From Pieris napi (Eukaryota; Arthropoda; Insecta; Lepidoptera; Pieridae), in NCBI RefSeq assembly GCF_905475465.1, contig NC_062241.1, forward strand, positions 7,936,001 to 8,000,000: a DNA stretch of 64,000 bases. Reading direction: 5' to 3'. Of this stretch, positions 24,678 to 36,420 are shown in pieces. A program made the translations under genes and the position numbers. Positions within the stretch are counted from its first letter, which is position 1. Each line of letters starts with the position of its first letter. The notes below the pieces were generated by a model. That model was not told the DNA's origin, searched no databases, and saw only the letters and a list, made by a program, of their open reading frames with translations.

Positions 24678-24955
24678 CAGTGGTGCTACAACCTTTTTAG
24701 GTCTGGGCCTCAGATGTTTGTAACTGTTTCATGATCATTTGTCAATCTAATAGGCAAGTAGATGATCAGCCTTCTGTGCCTGACACACGCCGTCGACTTT
24801 TTGAGTCTAAGGCAAGCCGGTTTCCTCCCGATGTTTTCCTCCACCGTTCGAGCGAATGTTAAATGCGCACATAGAAATAAAGTCTATTGGTGCCACTCTG
24901 GTATCTCTCTCTCTCTGGTTGGTATCTCTGAAGCCACTAGGCCAAAGCTGCTCTC
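24678..24955 (-). mobile_element. SINE, family A, with B box replaced by CT microsatellite
   Basis: Minus-strand copy with a complete 3' half (GTAGCACCACTGA, CAGACCTAAAAAGG, TGTGTCAGGCACAG) and body. The tRNA-like part between the A-box region (TGGCCTAGTGGCTTCAG) and GGCACCAATAGAC is occupied by GA repeats (CTCTCTCTCTCT on plus), so the B box is gone and the copy should be transcriptionally dead. Confidence 0.88.
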
Positions 24956-25282
24956 TAAAATAAGCAGGTAAACCATATCAATAATTGCAGCTTTTAATAC
25001 CGGAAATATATCTTATAACCAAAGTGTTATTATAATTTGTCTTATGATTAGATTATCACCTTGAGGATTACTAGAGCGACACGACCGCAAAAAATTGTTT
25101 GGCAACCGCGTTCGAGGCCACCGGACTCAATGAACTTATTGTTATATTGATCAGAGGTAGATTAAATCGAGATTATGTTTTTCTGCAAGTGTTTTTTATC
25201 AATAATAATGTGTTAGAAAAACATCGTAAAATGTTGTATATAGGATATAACAAAAGTATATGCGCGTTGAAACTTGGCAAAT
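24956..25282. other. Non-coding stretch
   Basis: No gene recognised; a 63-codon frame at 25099 is featureless. Confidence 0.4.
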
Positions 25283-25512
25283 TTTTTTGAAGTTATACTT
25301 CTTTTGGCGCATTAGGGAAAAATTATTCAGTGAGTAAATTTTTACGATTCGCGGGCACACGGACACAAAAAACCGACACCCTGAAGTTAGCTATAGTCAA
25401 CATTTTAGTTTTTTCTACAAACGTAGAACAAATTTTTTGAAAAGATTTTTATCATGTTACGTCAAAGAAGTATAACTTCTAACGCGTGTACATAAAAGTA
25501 CACTTATTTTTT
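25283..25512 (+). mobile_element. Short Helentron-like element
   Basis: GAAGTTATACTTC (25289-25301) is mirrored exactly by GAAGTATAACTTC (25467-25479), followed by a GTGTAC/GTACAC hairpin (25486-25504) and a T-rich end. A T run precedes the left motif and TTTTGGCGC follows it, parallel to TTTAGCGGCG at 10083 and TTTATCGGCG at 18114. Non-coding. Confidence 0.6.
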
Positions 25513-26700
25513 TTACTAACTAAAATTATACCAACAAATTGCGCGATCTGGCATGCTTCAGGGTGACTAGGGAAACTAAACTTTTACATTACATTACTTA
25601 GACTTCTAGCGTACATGTGTATGAAAATAAAATATAATTTCTTCTTAAAACTCAATTTATTTATTATAATTCTATGCTATAAAAGTGCTTCTAAAATTAC
25701 AAGAGTATTCATTTAATCTAATCGTTAAATCTATTATTATCGGTGGGTTAGAATTGTTTATGTAAACGATTATTAAAAGGCAAATAAATCAATCACTTTA
25801 TTTTGTTTACCGTGCTTCATCCCATTAAAACTTCGCTGTATTACAATTATAAGTGTACTAAAAAAGCTTTAAATGATTTTAATAATTAAAGAATAGATTA
25901 GAATCATTTTTATTATTAGGCTTATTAAATTGTGTCAATTGTTTTAATTCATTTGTTTTGTCCTAGCTAAAATACTCTTTTATTAAGCGTGAGTGAAACT
26001 ACAGGGCTTTAGGCTGGAAACATTAAAATAACTTGAAGCTGGTATTTCACTGATCATATTTCAAAGAGAAAAAGCCCGATTGATAAGTCACCCGTTTTTC
26101 TACTTTGAAAGGGTAGCATTGCCTGCGGGGAATCAAAAACGCTACGTCGCTTCATGTTAGGGGAAAATTATACACTCATCTCCTTACAAATAGATTGTAA
26201 AAGGTTTCGGATCTGTCAAACATACAGGGGAATGCGCCCCGGGGCTAAATAAGTACAACGAAATCTGCTAACAGGAAAAAAGAACTGTAGAAAAAATGAA
26301 CACCGAACTGCAATGTTTAAAAAATATTCATTTAAGACGTCAACAAAATGTTTTTAGTCAAATGATCTCACATATATTTTAAACAATACTAATTAGTAGA
26401 TACCACACGTATGTTTGTGAGAGTATTTGATTATATAGTCCCTTCTATAATCAATATTATTATATTTTTTTTTAAATATGTTAATGACTTGTATCACTTG
26501 AAATTGCAGAAGTCGATGTCCTTCGGATCGAGATTCGACCTCGCTTACATAAGTCTGCCGTGACCCTTCCATTTTCAACGCTTTCGGTAAGGCATTTCAT
26601 ACAACTTATAAAGTAACTTAAATTAGACCAGTATAAGGCTGGTATTTTCAATAAGAATTAAAACATAAACCAGCTTAATGATACGTGAACCGATAGGACA
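25513..26700. other. Non-coding stretch
   Basis: No gene. The block at 25980-26180 is less AT-rich and could be regulatory, with no specific motif to name. A weak 61-codon minus frame at 26393 is not convincing. Confidence 0.4.
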
Positions 26701-26750
26701 TTGTTACCATGGTTACGATGTTCTTTTAAAAATGGTAACCATGGTAACAA
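26701..26750. promoter_or_regulatory. Inverted pair of X-box (RFX-type) palindromes
   Basis: TTGTTACCATGGTTAC (26701-26716) and GTAACCATGGTAACAA (26735-26750) are exact 16-bp inverted repeats separated by 18 bp. Each core is itself close to palindromic. The right core GTAACCATGGTAAC fits the X-box consensus for RFX factors (GTNRCC, short spacer, RGYAAC) exactly, and the left is the same on the minus strand. This could be a ciliary-gene-type regulatory site, or simply a hairpin or transposon scar. Confidence 0.4.
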
Positions 26751-26772
26751 CCACTCGACCAACAGTTCCGAA

Positions 26773-26925
26773 CCTAGGGTCCTACAAGTAAAGAGCGTAC
26801 CAATTCTTTAAAGGCCGGCAACGCTTCCCGAGCCCTCTGGCATTGAGAGTGTCCATGGGCGACGGGGCAATATCACTTAGCACCTCCTGCCCGTTTGCCC
26901 ACTGTTTTATATATATATAAAAAAC
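26773..26925 (+). mobile_element. Non-LTR retrotransposon 3' tail
   Basis: Plus-strand LINE tail of the same family as 3153 and 35055: AAGAGCGTACCAATTCTT, AAAGGCCGGCAACGC, GTGTCCATGGGCGAC, and CCTGCCCGTTTGCCC at the 3' end, followed by a (TA)n tract. Only the last few codons and 3' UTR remain. Confidence 0.75.
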
Positions 26926-27733
26926 AAAGGCAGTACTCTTAATGTCAAATTGGTTTAATAATTTAGAATCACACACACCATGAATGTCGAGTCTAAGTAT
27001 ACGTGTATTTCGTGCTTATCTGAAACACCTTTAAACTACTATTAGTATATTGATTATAGGAATAAGTTTAAATTATTATTTTCATATTTTAGTCTGTGGA
27101 AGTAAATTAAAGTAAAATATATAATTTACATCTCAAATAAAATACTATTTATTCCAATGACAGTGCTTCATCGAGAGATATATTTGAAAACAGTCTATAA
27201 AATCGCCTCAGAGTTCAAACAAACAAATACGGTGCCTGAATATTGAATGAAGATTCACGAAGTTTGTCTCTTCATATGTTAACTGTCCGTTGCAGGAAAA
27301 TTCCGTAAGAACTTGTTTTGACGTGTCCCTCCCTAGGGATATTGGGCACAATAAAAATTACCATAACAATGCAAACAGCTTTTTGACCCTTTCTTATAAA
27401 GATTGGCGATGTCATTTTAATAAAGACCTATGAAAAACAGAGATCGCTTAGCGTTTTTTCTTTAGTCGATAAATAAGTATAGTGGCGGTTTTACTATGGA
27501 GATGTTTAATTAAACTCGTTTGAAGCTGGGTAACAACTGATTTTAATTGTTTTAAATATGAGCTAATACAAAATTAGGGGTTGCGATGCTAACAAAAACA
27601 AACTTGGCATATCTAAGAGTTCATACATCTAAATGACTCTTATAAGAATTTATAAGTGTGGCAAAAACTAAAGGCCTCATATTGCGATGATTGTTTACAT
27701 TTCTTTGCGCTTCTAATTTTAACTATAATATAT
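26926..27733. other. Non-coding stretch
   Basis: AT-rich; no gene or further repeat recognised. Confidence 0.4.
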
Positions 27734-28057
27734 ATGTCACCGTAAAATTGTAAACACCGTTAGATTGTAATCTATCTCGCGAGATTATAAACTGTCGAAA
27801 GATTGTGAACCTCAACGAACTGCTTACAATTTAACGTATTATTATTCGGTAGTTATATGAAATTGTTGGAAAGTAAAATTAATCTGTAATTAACCAAAGA
27901 AGTTTGAATGATAACTAAGTTAGTGTAGTACAATCTACCGAATAATAATACGTTAAATTGTAAGCAGTAAGCTGAGGTTCACAATCTTTCGATAGTTTAG
28001 GTATAATCTCGCGAGATAGATTACAATCTAACGGTGTTTACAATTTTACGTTAACAT
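27734..28057. mobile_element. 324-bp MITE with ~135-bp terminal inverted repeats, copy 1
   Basis: Inverted arms (about 27734-27870 and 27925-28057) share GTAAAATTGTAAACACCG, ATCTATCTCGCGAGATTA and ACGTATTATTATTCGGTAG. A nearly identical 320-bp copy lies at 32035-32354. The sites are TA-rich, consistent with insertion into TA. The arms contain a TCTCGCGAGA palindrome. Non-coding and probably mobilised in trans. A larger fold-back element abuts the right end. Confidence 0.88.
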
Positions 28058-28062
28058 ATATA

Positions 28063-29212
28063 CAGGGTGGCCAAAAAGTCGTGGATCAAACGCAAATAGG
28101 GGATAGATGAGGTCATCAGCGGCAAAAAATTGTTCTACGGGAGGTCTCTAAGGTCAACCCTTGTAGAGTTATGATTTATTTTGGTTTTTATATGAAAATT
28201 GACTTTTTTTACTAATTCTTATTGAAATTCGAAAAAATCTACATCCTGTATCTTTTTCATAATATCCACTAGATTGGTACTGATGAGTTCTTGCATTAGA
28301 CATAATATTTATAGTTGTTTATTGAGTGTATTGAAGATAATATTAAGTTATACGATGTAACATTTTTTCAAATCATAACTTTTTGTTTATTTCGGACCCC
28401 ACTGTGAAAAAAAAATACTCTACCGAAAAGTGACCCTATACTACATGTTTTGGCGCATTTAATATGGATTCTAAAAAGGTATTACACGTGGCCATGAGTC
28501 GCTCTAATATCTTTCTACGACGAAAAAACAACAACGATTGGGATTATTTACCTACCTGTGACCAGTACTGTGTGAATCAGACTAGATTCAAAAAATTGAA
28601 CAGATGGCTGGAGACGGTGCAGATTAAGTATTCTGGTCAGAGTCAGGAATTTTGAGCATATTTTATTGTAAAATATTTTGTTTCCTACAAACAACCATAG
28701 AGAAATAATTGTTTTAATACAATTATTATTTCACAATCGTTGTTTGTAATTCTTCCTAGAAAGATATTAGAGCGACTCATAGCCACGTGTAATACCTTTT
28801 CAGAATCCCTATTAAATGCGCCAAAACTTGTAGTATAGGGTCACTTTTCGGTGGAGCAATTTTTTTTCACAGTGGGGTCCAAAGTAAAGAAAAATTTATG
28901 ATTTGAAAAAATGTTATATCATATCACTTAATATTATCTTGAATACACTCAATAAACAACTATAAATAGTATGTCTAACGCAAGAACTCATCAGTACCAA
29001 TCTAGTGGATATTATGAGAAAGATACAGGATGTAGATATTTTCGAATTTTAAGAAGAATTAGTAAAAAAAAGTCAATTTTCATATAAATACCAAAATAAA
29101 TCATAACTCTGCAGGGGTTGACCTTAGAGACCTCCCGTAGAACAATTTTTTGCCGCTGATGACCTCATCTATCCCCTATTTGCGTTTGATCCACGACTTT
29201 TTGGCCACCCTG
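28063..29212. mobile_element. 1150-bp fold-back element with ~480-bp arms, TA target duplication
   Basis: The ends CAGGGTGGCCAAAAAGTCG and its complement are flanked by TA on both sides (28061-28062, 29213-29214), a Tc1/mariner-like footprint. Arms of roughly 480 bp (28063-28540 and 28733-29212) are inverted near-copies with small differences, separated by a loop of under 200 bp. It sits directly at the TA-rich right border of the MITE at 27734; the other MITE copy (32035) lacks it, so it inserted after that MITE. A 63-codon frame crosses the arm and loop but shows no transposase motifs. Confidence 0.85.
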
Positions 29213-29214
29213 TA

Positions 29215-29632
29215 TATGTAACTTAACTAATGTTGGGTTACATAACTCAAGTATACTTTTCTTTCTACTTTGACTATAAGTATCTTTAACAAACATCGTC
29301 TATCGCTTTAGTATTTTGCCGCAACCACTTTAAACTTGGCAATAGACCTATTATTATCAACTTGAAGTGACTTGCAACCTTGAAATCTGTTCAAGACTTA
29401 GCTATAAGTGTTTCTAAACACTACAAAATGAATATCTCTTTATGTTAGCCGAGGATAAGATTTAGAGACGAGACTTAGTGCGAAGTATGACTCCTGTGTG
29501 TCAAGTACTAAATCTCGATTTTCATTCTTGGAGTAGTTTGTAAAAAAATAGTTATTTTGCAACAACTTTAACTTGAACTTTAGGTTAAATTGATACTTAT
29601 GTAGGATACGATTTCTTACTTAAAAAAATCTA
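29215..29632. other. Non-coding stretch
   Basis: No gene or repeat recognised. Confidence 0.4.
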
Positions 29633-29941
29633 TCTAATATATAAAATTCTCGTGTCGCGGTGTTTGTAGTTAAACTCCTCCGAAACGGCTTGACCGATTC
29701 TCATGAAATTTTGTGTGCATATTGGGTATGTCTGAGAATCGGACAACATCTATTTTTTATCCCCCTAAATGTTAAGTCCACCCCTAAATATATATTTTTT
29801 TTAATTTTTAGATAATTTTTATTTTTATTTTTTTATGATACAGCATTAACAAATACATACAACCCCTAATTTTCACCCCTCTACGATCAATCCCTATTTT
29901 TTATTATATACATGGAAAACGACGTTTGCCGGATCAGCTAG
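29633..29941 (+). mobile_element. Non-autonomous Helitron
   Basis: Begins TCTAATATATAAAATTCTCG after A and ends GCCGGATCAGCTAG before T, the expected Helitron boundaries. GGAAAACGACGTTTGCC lies just before the end and forms part of the 3' structure. Same family as the minus-strand copy at 4443-4781. Confidence 0.88.
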
Positions 29942-32034
29942 TACTAGTATAAAATAATAACTAATAAGCAAGAATAAGTGAACATCACATATTAACAATA
30001 ACATCCATACATTTATATCTAAGCTTTGATTTAGTTTTATAGTAAAACAAATGCAGTATATGCCCTACACGACGCGATGTACGTACTAAATGCACAATAA
30101 AATTCTGTATAAAGCTTTTAGATCATATCTCCCGCAGAAAACTCATAGCATTTACGCATATGTACACAGCGGAATGCACTCGGCATAAGCGACTTTCTAT
30201 GAATTTCCTTACCAGTGGAAGTGTATCGGAGCAATTAACTCGATATCGTGCACTTCGCAGAACTTTGCACATCGGACATTCTCGACGGAATTATTTTGAA
30301 TGCATATTAAATTTCATGGCTTTTTACGCGATTAAAGCCGTCTTTCGGATATTTTTAAACCAAATTTGAAGTGACAACTATGCTTTAAAATATTTTAATA
30401 GTTTTTATTTTAAAAACTTTGACGTCATCGTTTTAAAAAGTTTAGTGAAAATGCCTAAAACAACAGTCATACTTAGATTTGATCAATAAGAGGCAATATA
30501 TTTAGTAAAGATTTAAAAACATAAACTCACCGACATCGAAAGATGAAGCTATTGTTAAATTTTACAGCTGAATTTCAACTTCTTTACGCTTATATTTTTA
30601 ATCGACAATTTGCGACAATTTAATAATCGACTCTAAGTAAGACTGAAGTATCAAAAAGGCGCTATCCGTATGTCATTATTATATTTTATGGAAACCCTTA
30701 AAAAAAATTAACATAATATTTTTGCATTATCATAAATTGTTAATTCATTTTTTCAGGATACCTTCCTGGCGAAAACGTGACAATCGAGATTACTAACAGA
30801 TAGATTAGGCACGTTCTATGAAAACCGAGGTGAACGTATGCACATTAATGGATTTTTACAAGGAAGCAAAGAAATATGTTTTTTTATTTATACAAAAAAT
30901 TACATGTCATATAAACAAACTACTAATAACTGAACAAAACGAGTTTTATGTGGCAACTTTCATTTACTTAGAATTTACAATTATATTTTTTTCACCTTGT
31001 CCGTGCTTGGTCTTGGATTTACGTTGTACATAAATTTGTGAACCACCTTTTTTGTTGTTGGCAACGCTGTTACATTATCATAATTCGACAGTAATCATCT
31101 TCATACTTGATATTAAAGAATAAAAGTACATATATCTTATAAACAGCACGTAATAAATAGGAGTTGTATTAGTTCAGAAATGCCATGTCGCTTCTCTTCA
31201 CGCACATGTTATTCCTATTTCGAAGTCAACTTACGTCCATCCATTTCTTTTAGCAATAGAAGCTATAAAATGCATTTCCTACATGGATCTGTGTCATCAG
31301 TGTCCTTAATTTAGATATTTTATGAGAACAACAGCTTCTCTACATTAAGAAAAGTATTTTTGTCCAAGTGATTTTTTTTTCTATTTTACTCATATATGTG
31401 AATAAACTGTACGGCCAATAAAACCCAATATGATGTTTTAAGTTAAATTTTCAACGTTTTTTAAATAACATTAAAATTATTTAGTTTTACCTTTGTTTTT
31501 GTAATAGTAATCACAATGTAAATTTTACCTGTAACAAAAAATATTATTAAATAAATAATACTGAAGATCTATTTGAAGAGGTTAAAGCTTAGCTTTTGTA
31601 CCTAATGTTAATCCCACGGGAAGGGTGAGTTTGAAGTAATTTCCAACTTCATAATTCCTCGACTTATATATTATGTTTCAGCTACCGACGCTGGATGGGA
31701 AATAATGTTTGCTTAAGGAATATAAAGTCTTCATTGCTTATTTTAAAGCACAATTCTGTAAAATGTTCGATGTTTTAAATTGTTGTCAAGTAAATAAGCG
31801 ACTAATCAAAATATTAGAATTATTTATTAAGTGTTACTAGCGTCACTAATCACTATCACGGCCATAAAAAAATATTTTGGAATTAAATTTATATAGCCAT
31901 TATATCCCAAGTTAGTCAAGACTAATGCAAAAATTTAACGTTTAAATAATTTAGAAACCGGTCCCTTAGTATTTCATAACAAGTGAATTACAATAATACA
32001 AATCTTTCCTCTGTAATGTACATTGTATAAGTAT
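29942..32034. other. Two-kilobase non-coding stretch
   Basis: No gene. The block 30110-30370 is less AT-rich than its surroundings, with a 69-codon frame lacking family features. Otherwise AT-rich. Confidence 0.4.
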
Positions 32035-32354
32035 ATGTCACCGTAAAATTGTAAACACCGTTAGATTGTAATCTATCTCGCGAGATTATAAACTGTCGAA
32101 AGATTGTGAACCTCAACGAACTGCTTACAATTTAACGTATTATTATTCGGTAGTTATATGAAATTGTTGGAAAGTAAAATTAATCTGTAATTGACCAAAG
32201 AAGTTTGAATGATAACTAAGTTAGTGTAGTACAATCTACCGAATAATAATACGTTAAATTGTAAGCAGTAAGCTGAGGTTCACAATCTTTCGACAGTTTA
32301 TAATCTCGCGAGATAGATTACAATCTAACGGTGTTTACAATTTTACGTTAACAT
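32035..32354. mobile_element. 320-bp MITE, copy 2
   Basis: Near-identical to 27734-28057. The main visible differences are a 4-base length change near the inner right arm and one or two substitutions. Such close similarity implies recent movement of both copies. Confidence 0.88.
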
Positions 32355-32950
32355 ATATATGACGAGAACCATCGATCAAAGCGAAATCTCTTTCGAATAA
32401 ACCCTATTCAATTTGTCGTGTGTTTCTTGTGAATTCGCACCATAAGCAGTGACGCAACAAAAAAATAGAAAGGCAAGTGTGAAACACTTAAGATTTATAG
32501 GCTCTTAACGAGAACGGATTGTAGGGCAGTAGACCCTTTGAAGTTTGTTTACTAACAATGAGATTAACATTACTTCGTGTTCGATCAAAAGTCACATTGT
32601 GAGGAATTGTGTCATTATCTATATTACTATAATGATCTATAAGATTTATACTAACAAAATAATCCTTTCCATAATCCTACTTAAAGTATTATATTTGAAT
32701 GATACTAAAGCTATGCTAAGAATTTGAATTATTAAATATTCACATTAAATAGTACAAATGATTTGTATTATTTAAATTGTTTGAAAATTAAAAATATTTG
32801 AATCGAATTTTGTACGTGAGTTTATGAGTTTTGAGAACTTTGAGTTCCTGCAAAATGTACTAAAAATAACCGTAGCTCTTTTACATAATAATACTTTATC
32901 TTTCCTATATATACCAATTTAAAAAAAAATACTACAAAAAATAATTTAAA
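32355..32950. other. Non-coding stretch
   Basis: AT-rich; no gene recognised. Confidence 0.4.
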
Positions 32951-33192
32951 AAATCCAGTGCCGCTTCAATCTTTTTCGTGTTCATTCGTTTTTTCTACTA
33001 GGCAAGTAGGCGAACAGCTTTCTGTGCCTTTTTGGGTCTGAGACATGGCGGTTTTCTCACGATGTTTTTCTCCACCGTACAAGCGAGTGTCAAATGCGCA
33101 AATAGACAGAAAGTCCATTGGTACACATCCGGCGAACGAACCTACGTCCTTATGAGGATTGCACGCTGAAGCCACTAGGCCACCACTGCTGT
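32951..33192 (-). mobile_element. SINE, family A, diverged
   Basis: Minus-strand copy. Head landmarks TGGCCTAGTGGCTTCAGCG and GGACGTAGGTTCG survive, but the B box is damaged. The body retains TTTGACACTCGCTTG and CACAGAAAGCTG. The 3' end is rearranged near 32970. Confidence 0.82.
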
Positions 33193-35054
33193 TTTTACTA
33201 ACCCTTGTCATATTAACCGGAGATCCTGGGTTTCATTTCTGGCGAAACAATAATCGTTTCGTGTTGGTATGTTAATCACCAGTTTGCCTTAAAAATAATG
33301 AATAAAATAGACCCAGATTTGTATCTGCTAAATTGCGCATTCCGGAACTTCAGAGTTAAACAATGTCAAGCAGTAAAAACACTTCTCTTGGGACCGTAAC
33401 TTATAACAAATGTTAGAAACAATGTCCCTTTCCCTACACTTCCTTAAAAAGGGTCATTTTAGTTTTAAAACTAACCCGATTTGTTACTTAACGTATCCCT
33501 TTGTCTCAAATAGACATGACATTATTGAATTCGGTTGTAAGGTCGTTGACCCGTGTTACAATCTTATAATATCGCTTCGATACGCTCCGTGAACTGTGGA
33601 TTAGCGATGCGTGAGTCTCAGATATGAATGTTTCATTTGTCATTTAGATTTTAGTGTCCTTATATGAGAAAGATCCGGGCTCAAAATTTAGCAAATAATG
33701 ATCGATATGGGCTATATAGGGCAATCTTGGAATATAACATCTTCCGTCTTTCTCTTAAACATATTAAACTACTTAAAACTATAATATATATGTTGGAAAA
33801 CATAAATAGGCTACGCTTCATACATCTATAAACTAAAATTTGTCAAAATCAGTTAATAAATAAGTTATTTGTGTTCTAAAAAGTCATAATGGTAATACAT
33901 TTTTATATGCATTAGCAATAGTCGACTTATACTTCTTGAATTTATTACATATGTGATTACATATGTGCGTAATTAATACATCCGCTCAAAGGAAGTTAGT
34001 CTTAGGATTATTTATCATTATGCAAACACATATCGAGATTTCCTGTCAAAATTGACAGAATATATTATCTTACTAATAGAAAGGGAAGTAAATATTCGCA
34101 ATGAAAATTGTATGACATTTTTTCGGTCCATATCATACTTTTATCATTGTTCTGTTTAGTTCATTTGTTAAATAATAAGTCGTATAATATTCACCGAATC
34201 AATGTATTTAAAACATGATACAGAACAAAAAAATTAAATGCCAAGTCGTACCTTATGCTGTCTTATTTTGAAAACACATCCAAATTCCGATGTGATTCGA
34301 AAATCAAATTATCCAGGTACCTTGCCATTTACCGTAACATAACATCAAAATATGGTAGTTCGGTCACATTCACCAGAAAAAAAAAAGTAAAAAATAATAT
34401 AGCAATAACGAGAATCTGGCTATGCAATTAATTCATAGAATCGTTTTCCTCACGACACGTTCTATTTTTAAATTCTCAAGAAGCAAAATAAAAAATGCTA
34501 AGCGCGAATTGAAATTCCCGAACCGTTTTTGGAGATTGAAGAGGCTTTTATGGAAATGGAGTGCGTGCATCGGCCGATACTACGATAGGCTGACGGTATT
34601 ACGCTACCGATTTAAATATTTACACCTCCCCCCACATTTAGGTACACCTGATGTTCAATATCACTACGCCGTGTTGCTTTCATCGCAGACTATTATGCAA
34701 ATTGTATTAAATACCTATTTAACTTAGAGGCTCGTTTACCGCCATAACTTATGAACATCCAACCGGTTTGGGTGCTTCGTGGTGCTATTTATCAGGTTTA
34801 ACAATTTGTATATATTGTGTAAGTGGTATTTAGTAATAGACGCAAACGACCTTTGAATGTATATAAAAATTATACAATTAACATAACTGCCATAGTTGCA
34901 GATAATAATCTATTTGCACGTTGAATCGTAATGTATAGAGCTAATAGTCTTGATATAGGTAATGCTGTTGGTGTATGTAGTGAGCTTATTCTACGTACCT
35001 AAACAAGGTACATACTATATGGAAATTTATTTAAGCTTAAGGTCGCTATTTACC
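33193..35054. other. Non-coding stretch with possible conserved element
   Basis: No gene assigned. At 34490-34720 a complex block contains a POU-type octamer (ATGCAAAT at about 34694) and a 101-codon plus frame of Lys/Arg/Leu-rich composition without family resemblance. I regard it as possible regulatory sequence rather than coding. Confidence 0.35.
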
Positions 35055-35331
35055 ATGGAGATTGTTTAGAGCAGTTGTTCGGACGTCAAGACAGAATATA
35101 AAATACCATCCGTATCACCTCGACGTCCGTCGTACCACAACTGGGCGTTTCTTAACGCAATTTTTGCCGCGCACCACCACTATGTGGAACCAGCTGCCCA
35201 CTAAAGTATTGCCGAACCAATTCGACTTAGGATCTTTCAAGGAAAGAGCGTACCAATTCTTAAAAGGCCGGTAACGCACTTGCGAGCCTTCTAACAATGT
35301 GAGTGTCCGTGGGCGGCAGTATCACATAACA
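35055..35331 (+). mobile_element. Non-LTR retrotransposon ORF2 C-terminus and 3' end
   Basis: The best-preserved LINE tail here. It encodes KYHPYHLDVRRTTTGRF, FLPRTTTMWNQLPTKVLPNQ and FKERAYQFLKGR, then stops and continues into the 3' UTR (GTCCGTGGGCGGC). The register matches the 3153 copy. It lacks the endonuclease and reverse-transcriptase catalytic parts, so it is a dead 5'-truncated copy. Tentatively CR1/Jockey-type. Confidence 0.78.
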
Positions 35332-35576
35332 TCAGTACCTACAATGTATTTCGCTTCAATAAATAAAGTTCAATACAAGCCACTACAGACGGTATAGACC
35401 AGTCATTATAGACATTCGAAATCGAAATTTTGATAATAATTCCAAAAGTTTTCAAACTTCGGTCAAGTGAATGGTACATTGGGACGACAATAAATCTCAT
35501 TTTGCAACCTTGTCCGCAGTCCGGAACATTGTTAAAATTGCAATTAAATTAATTTTTGCTGTATGGTCGTGAAAAA

Positions 35577-35866
35577 AATTCCAAAAGTTCTGCAAACTTG
35601 GGGAAGTTTTCGATATAATATTTCATATCACGTATAAAATTTGCAACCAACCTAAGTGTACGGAACATTTTTTGTTATTTATTTTATTTTCTATATATCT
35701 GTCAAATTTGCAGAACTTTTGGAACGTTTTCCTTCAGTTTAATAAAGAAAAACATTAATTTTTAATAACAAAAAATGTTCCGTACACTTAAATTGGTTGC
35801 AAATTTGACACGTGATGTAAAATAATATATTTAACACCACTCCAACTTTGCAGAACTTTTGGAATT
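35577..35866. mobile_element. Inner palindromic MITE related to its host element
   Basis: Ends AATTCCAAAAGTTCTGCAAA and TTTGCAGAACTTTTGGAATT; arms of about 100 bp include GTTCCGTACACTTA. The end sequence resembles the surrounding 35436-43251 element (TTCCAAAAGTT...CAAACTT...GCAACC...GGAACATT), so one subfamily seems to have jumped into another. A further end-like piece (TTTGCAGAACTTTTGGAACG) lies at about 35709-35728. Confidence 0.7.
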
Positions 35867-36420
35867 TTGGTCTCAAGAACTGAGCAAATTATCATTTATT
35901 GCATTTTTAATAGTGTTGCCCAAAATCGGTCTTGGTCTTGCAGTCTTGGTCTTGTTCTTGCACTTTTGCAAGACCAAGACCAATACCAAGACCGCCTTAT
36001 TGTAGCAAGACCAATACCAAGACTGAAGCCTGCAAGACTTGAGCAAGACAATACTTAAACCTGAAAGACTCTTGCGTCTTGCAGTTAAGTCAAACTGAGA
36101 TTTGGGCATTATTAAGTAGGTATTTGTATTAAATCCCGATTTTGAGAAACGTTCCCCAGTATCAAAACCGTAGGTATCGTCATAACACTAAACTAAGGGC
36201 TGCAGTTGTATCTGCAGTTGGCAACGTGCCGCTCGTCTGAAAGAACCCTGAAAGGTATTGTATTGATTAGGTAGGTAAGTACTTATTATATTTCAACTAT
36301 TTATTAAGTAGGTAGCGTGTTAATACTCACAAATCTGTTCCCATCATCCCATGTGATGTAAATGTACCTAGAATAACTTTCTAGCAAAGTTCATACCTTG
36401 TTGATCTACCACAGATCTGC

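Noticed and set aside
28464..28655. 63-aa ORF in the fold-back as a transposase piece
   Set aside because: No D-D-E/D or helix-turn-helix signature; it spans arm and loop of a palindromic element.
34422..34727. 101-aa plus-strand ORF as a gene
   Set aside because: No start context, splice sites or family resemblance; better explained as a low-AT block, possibly regulatory.
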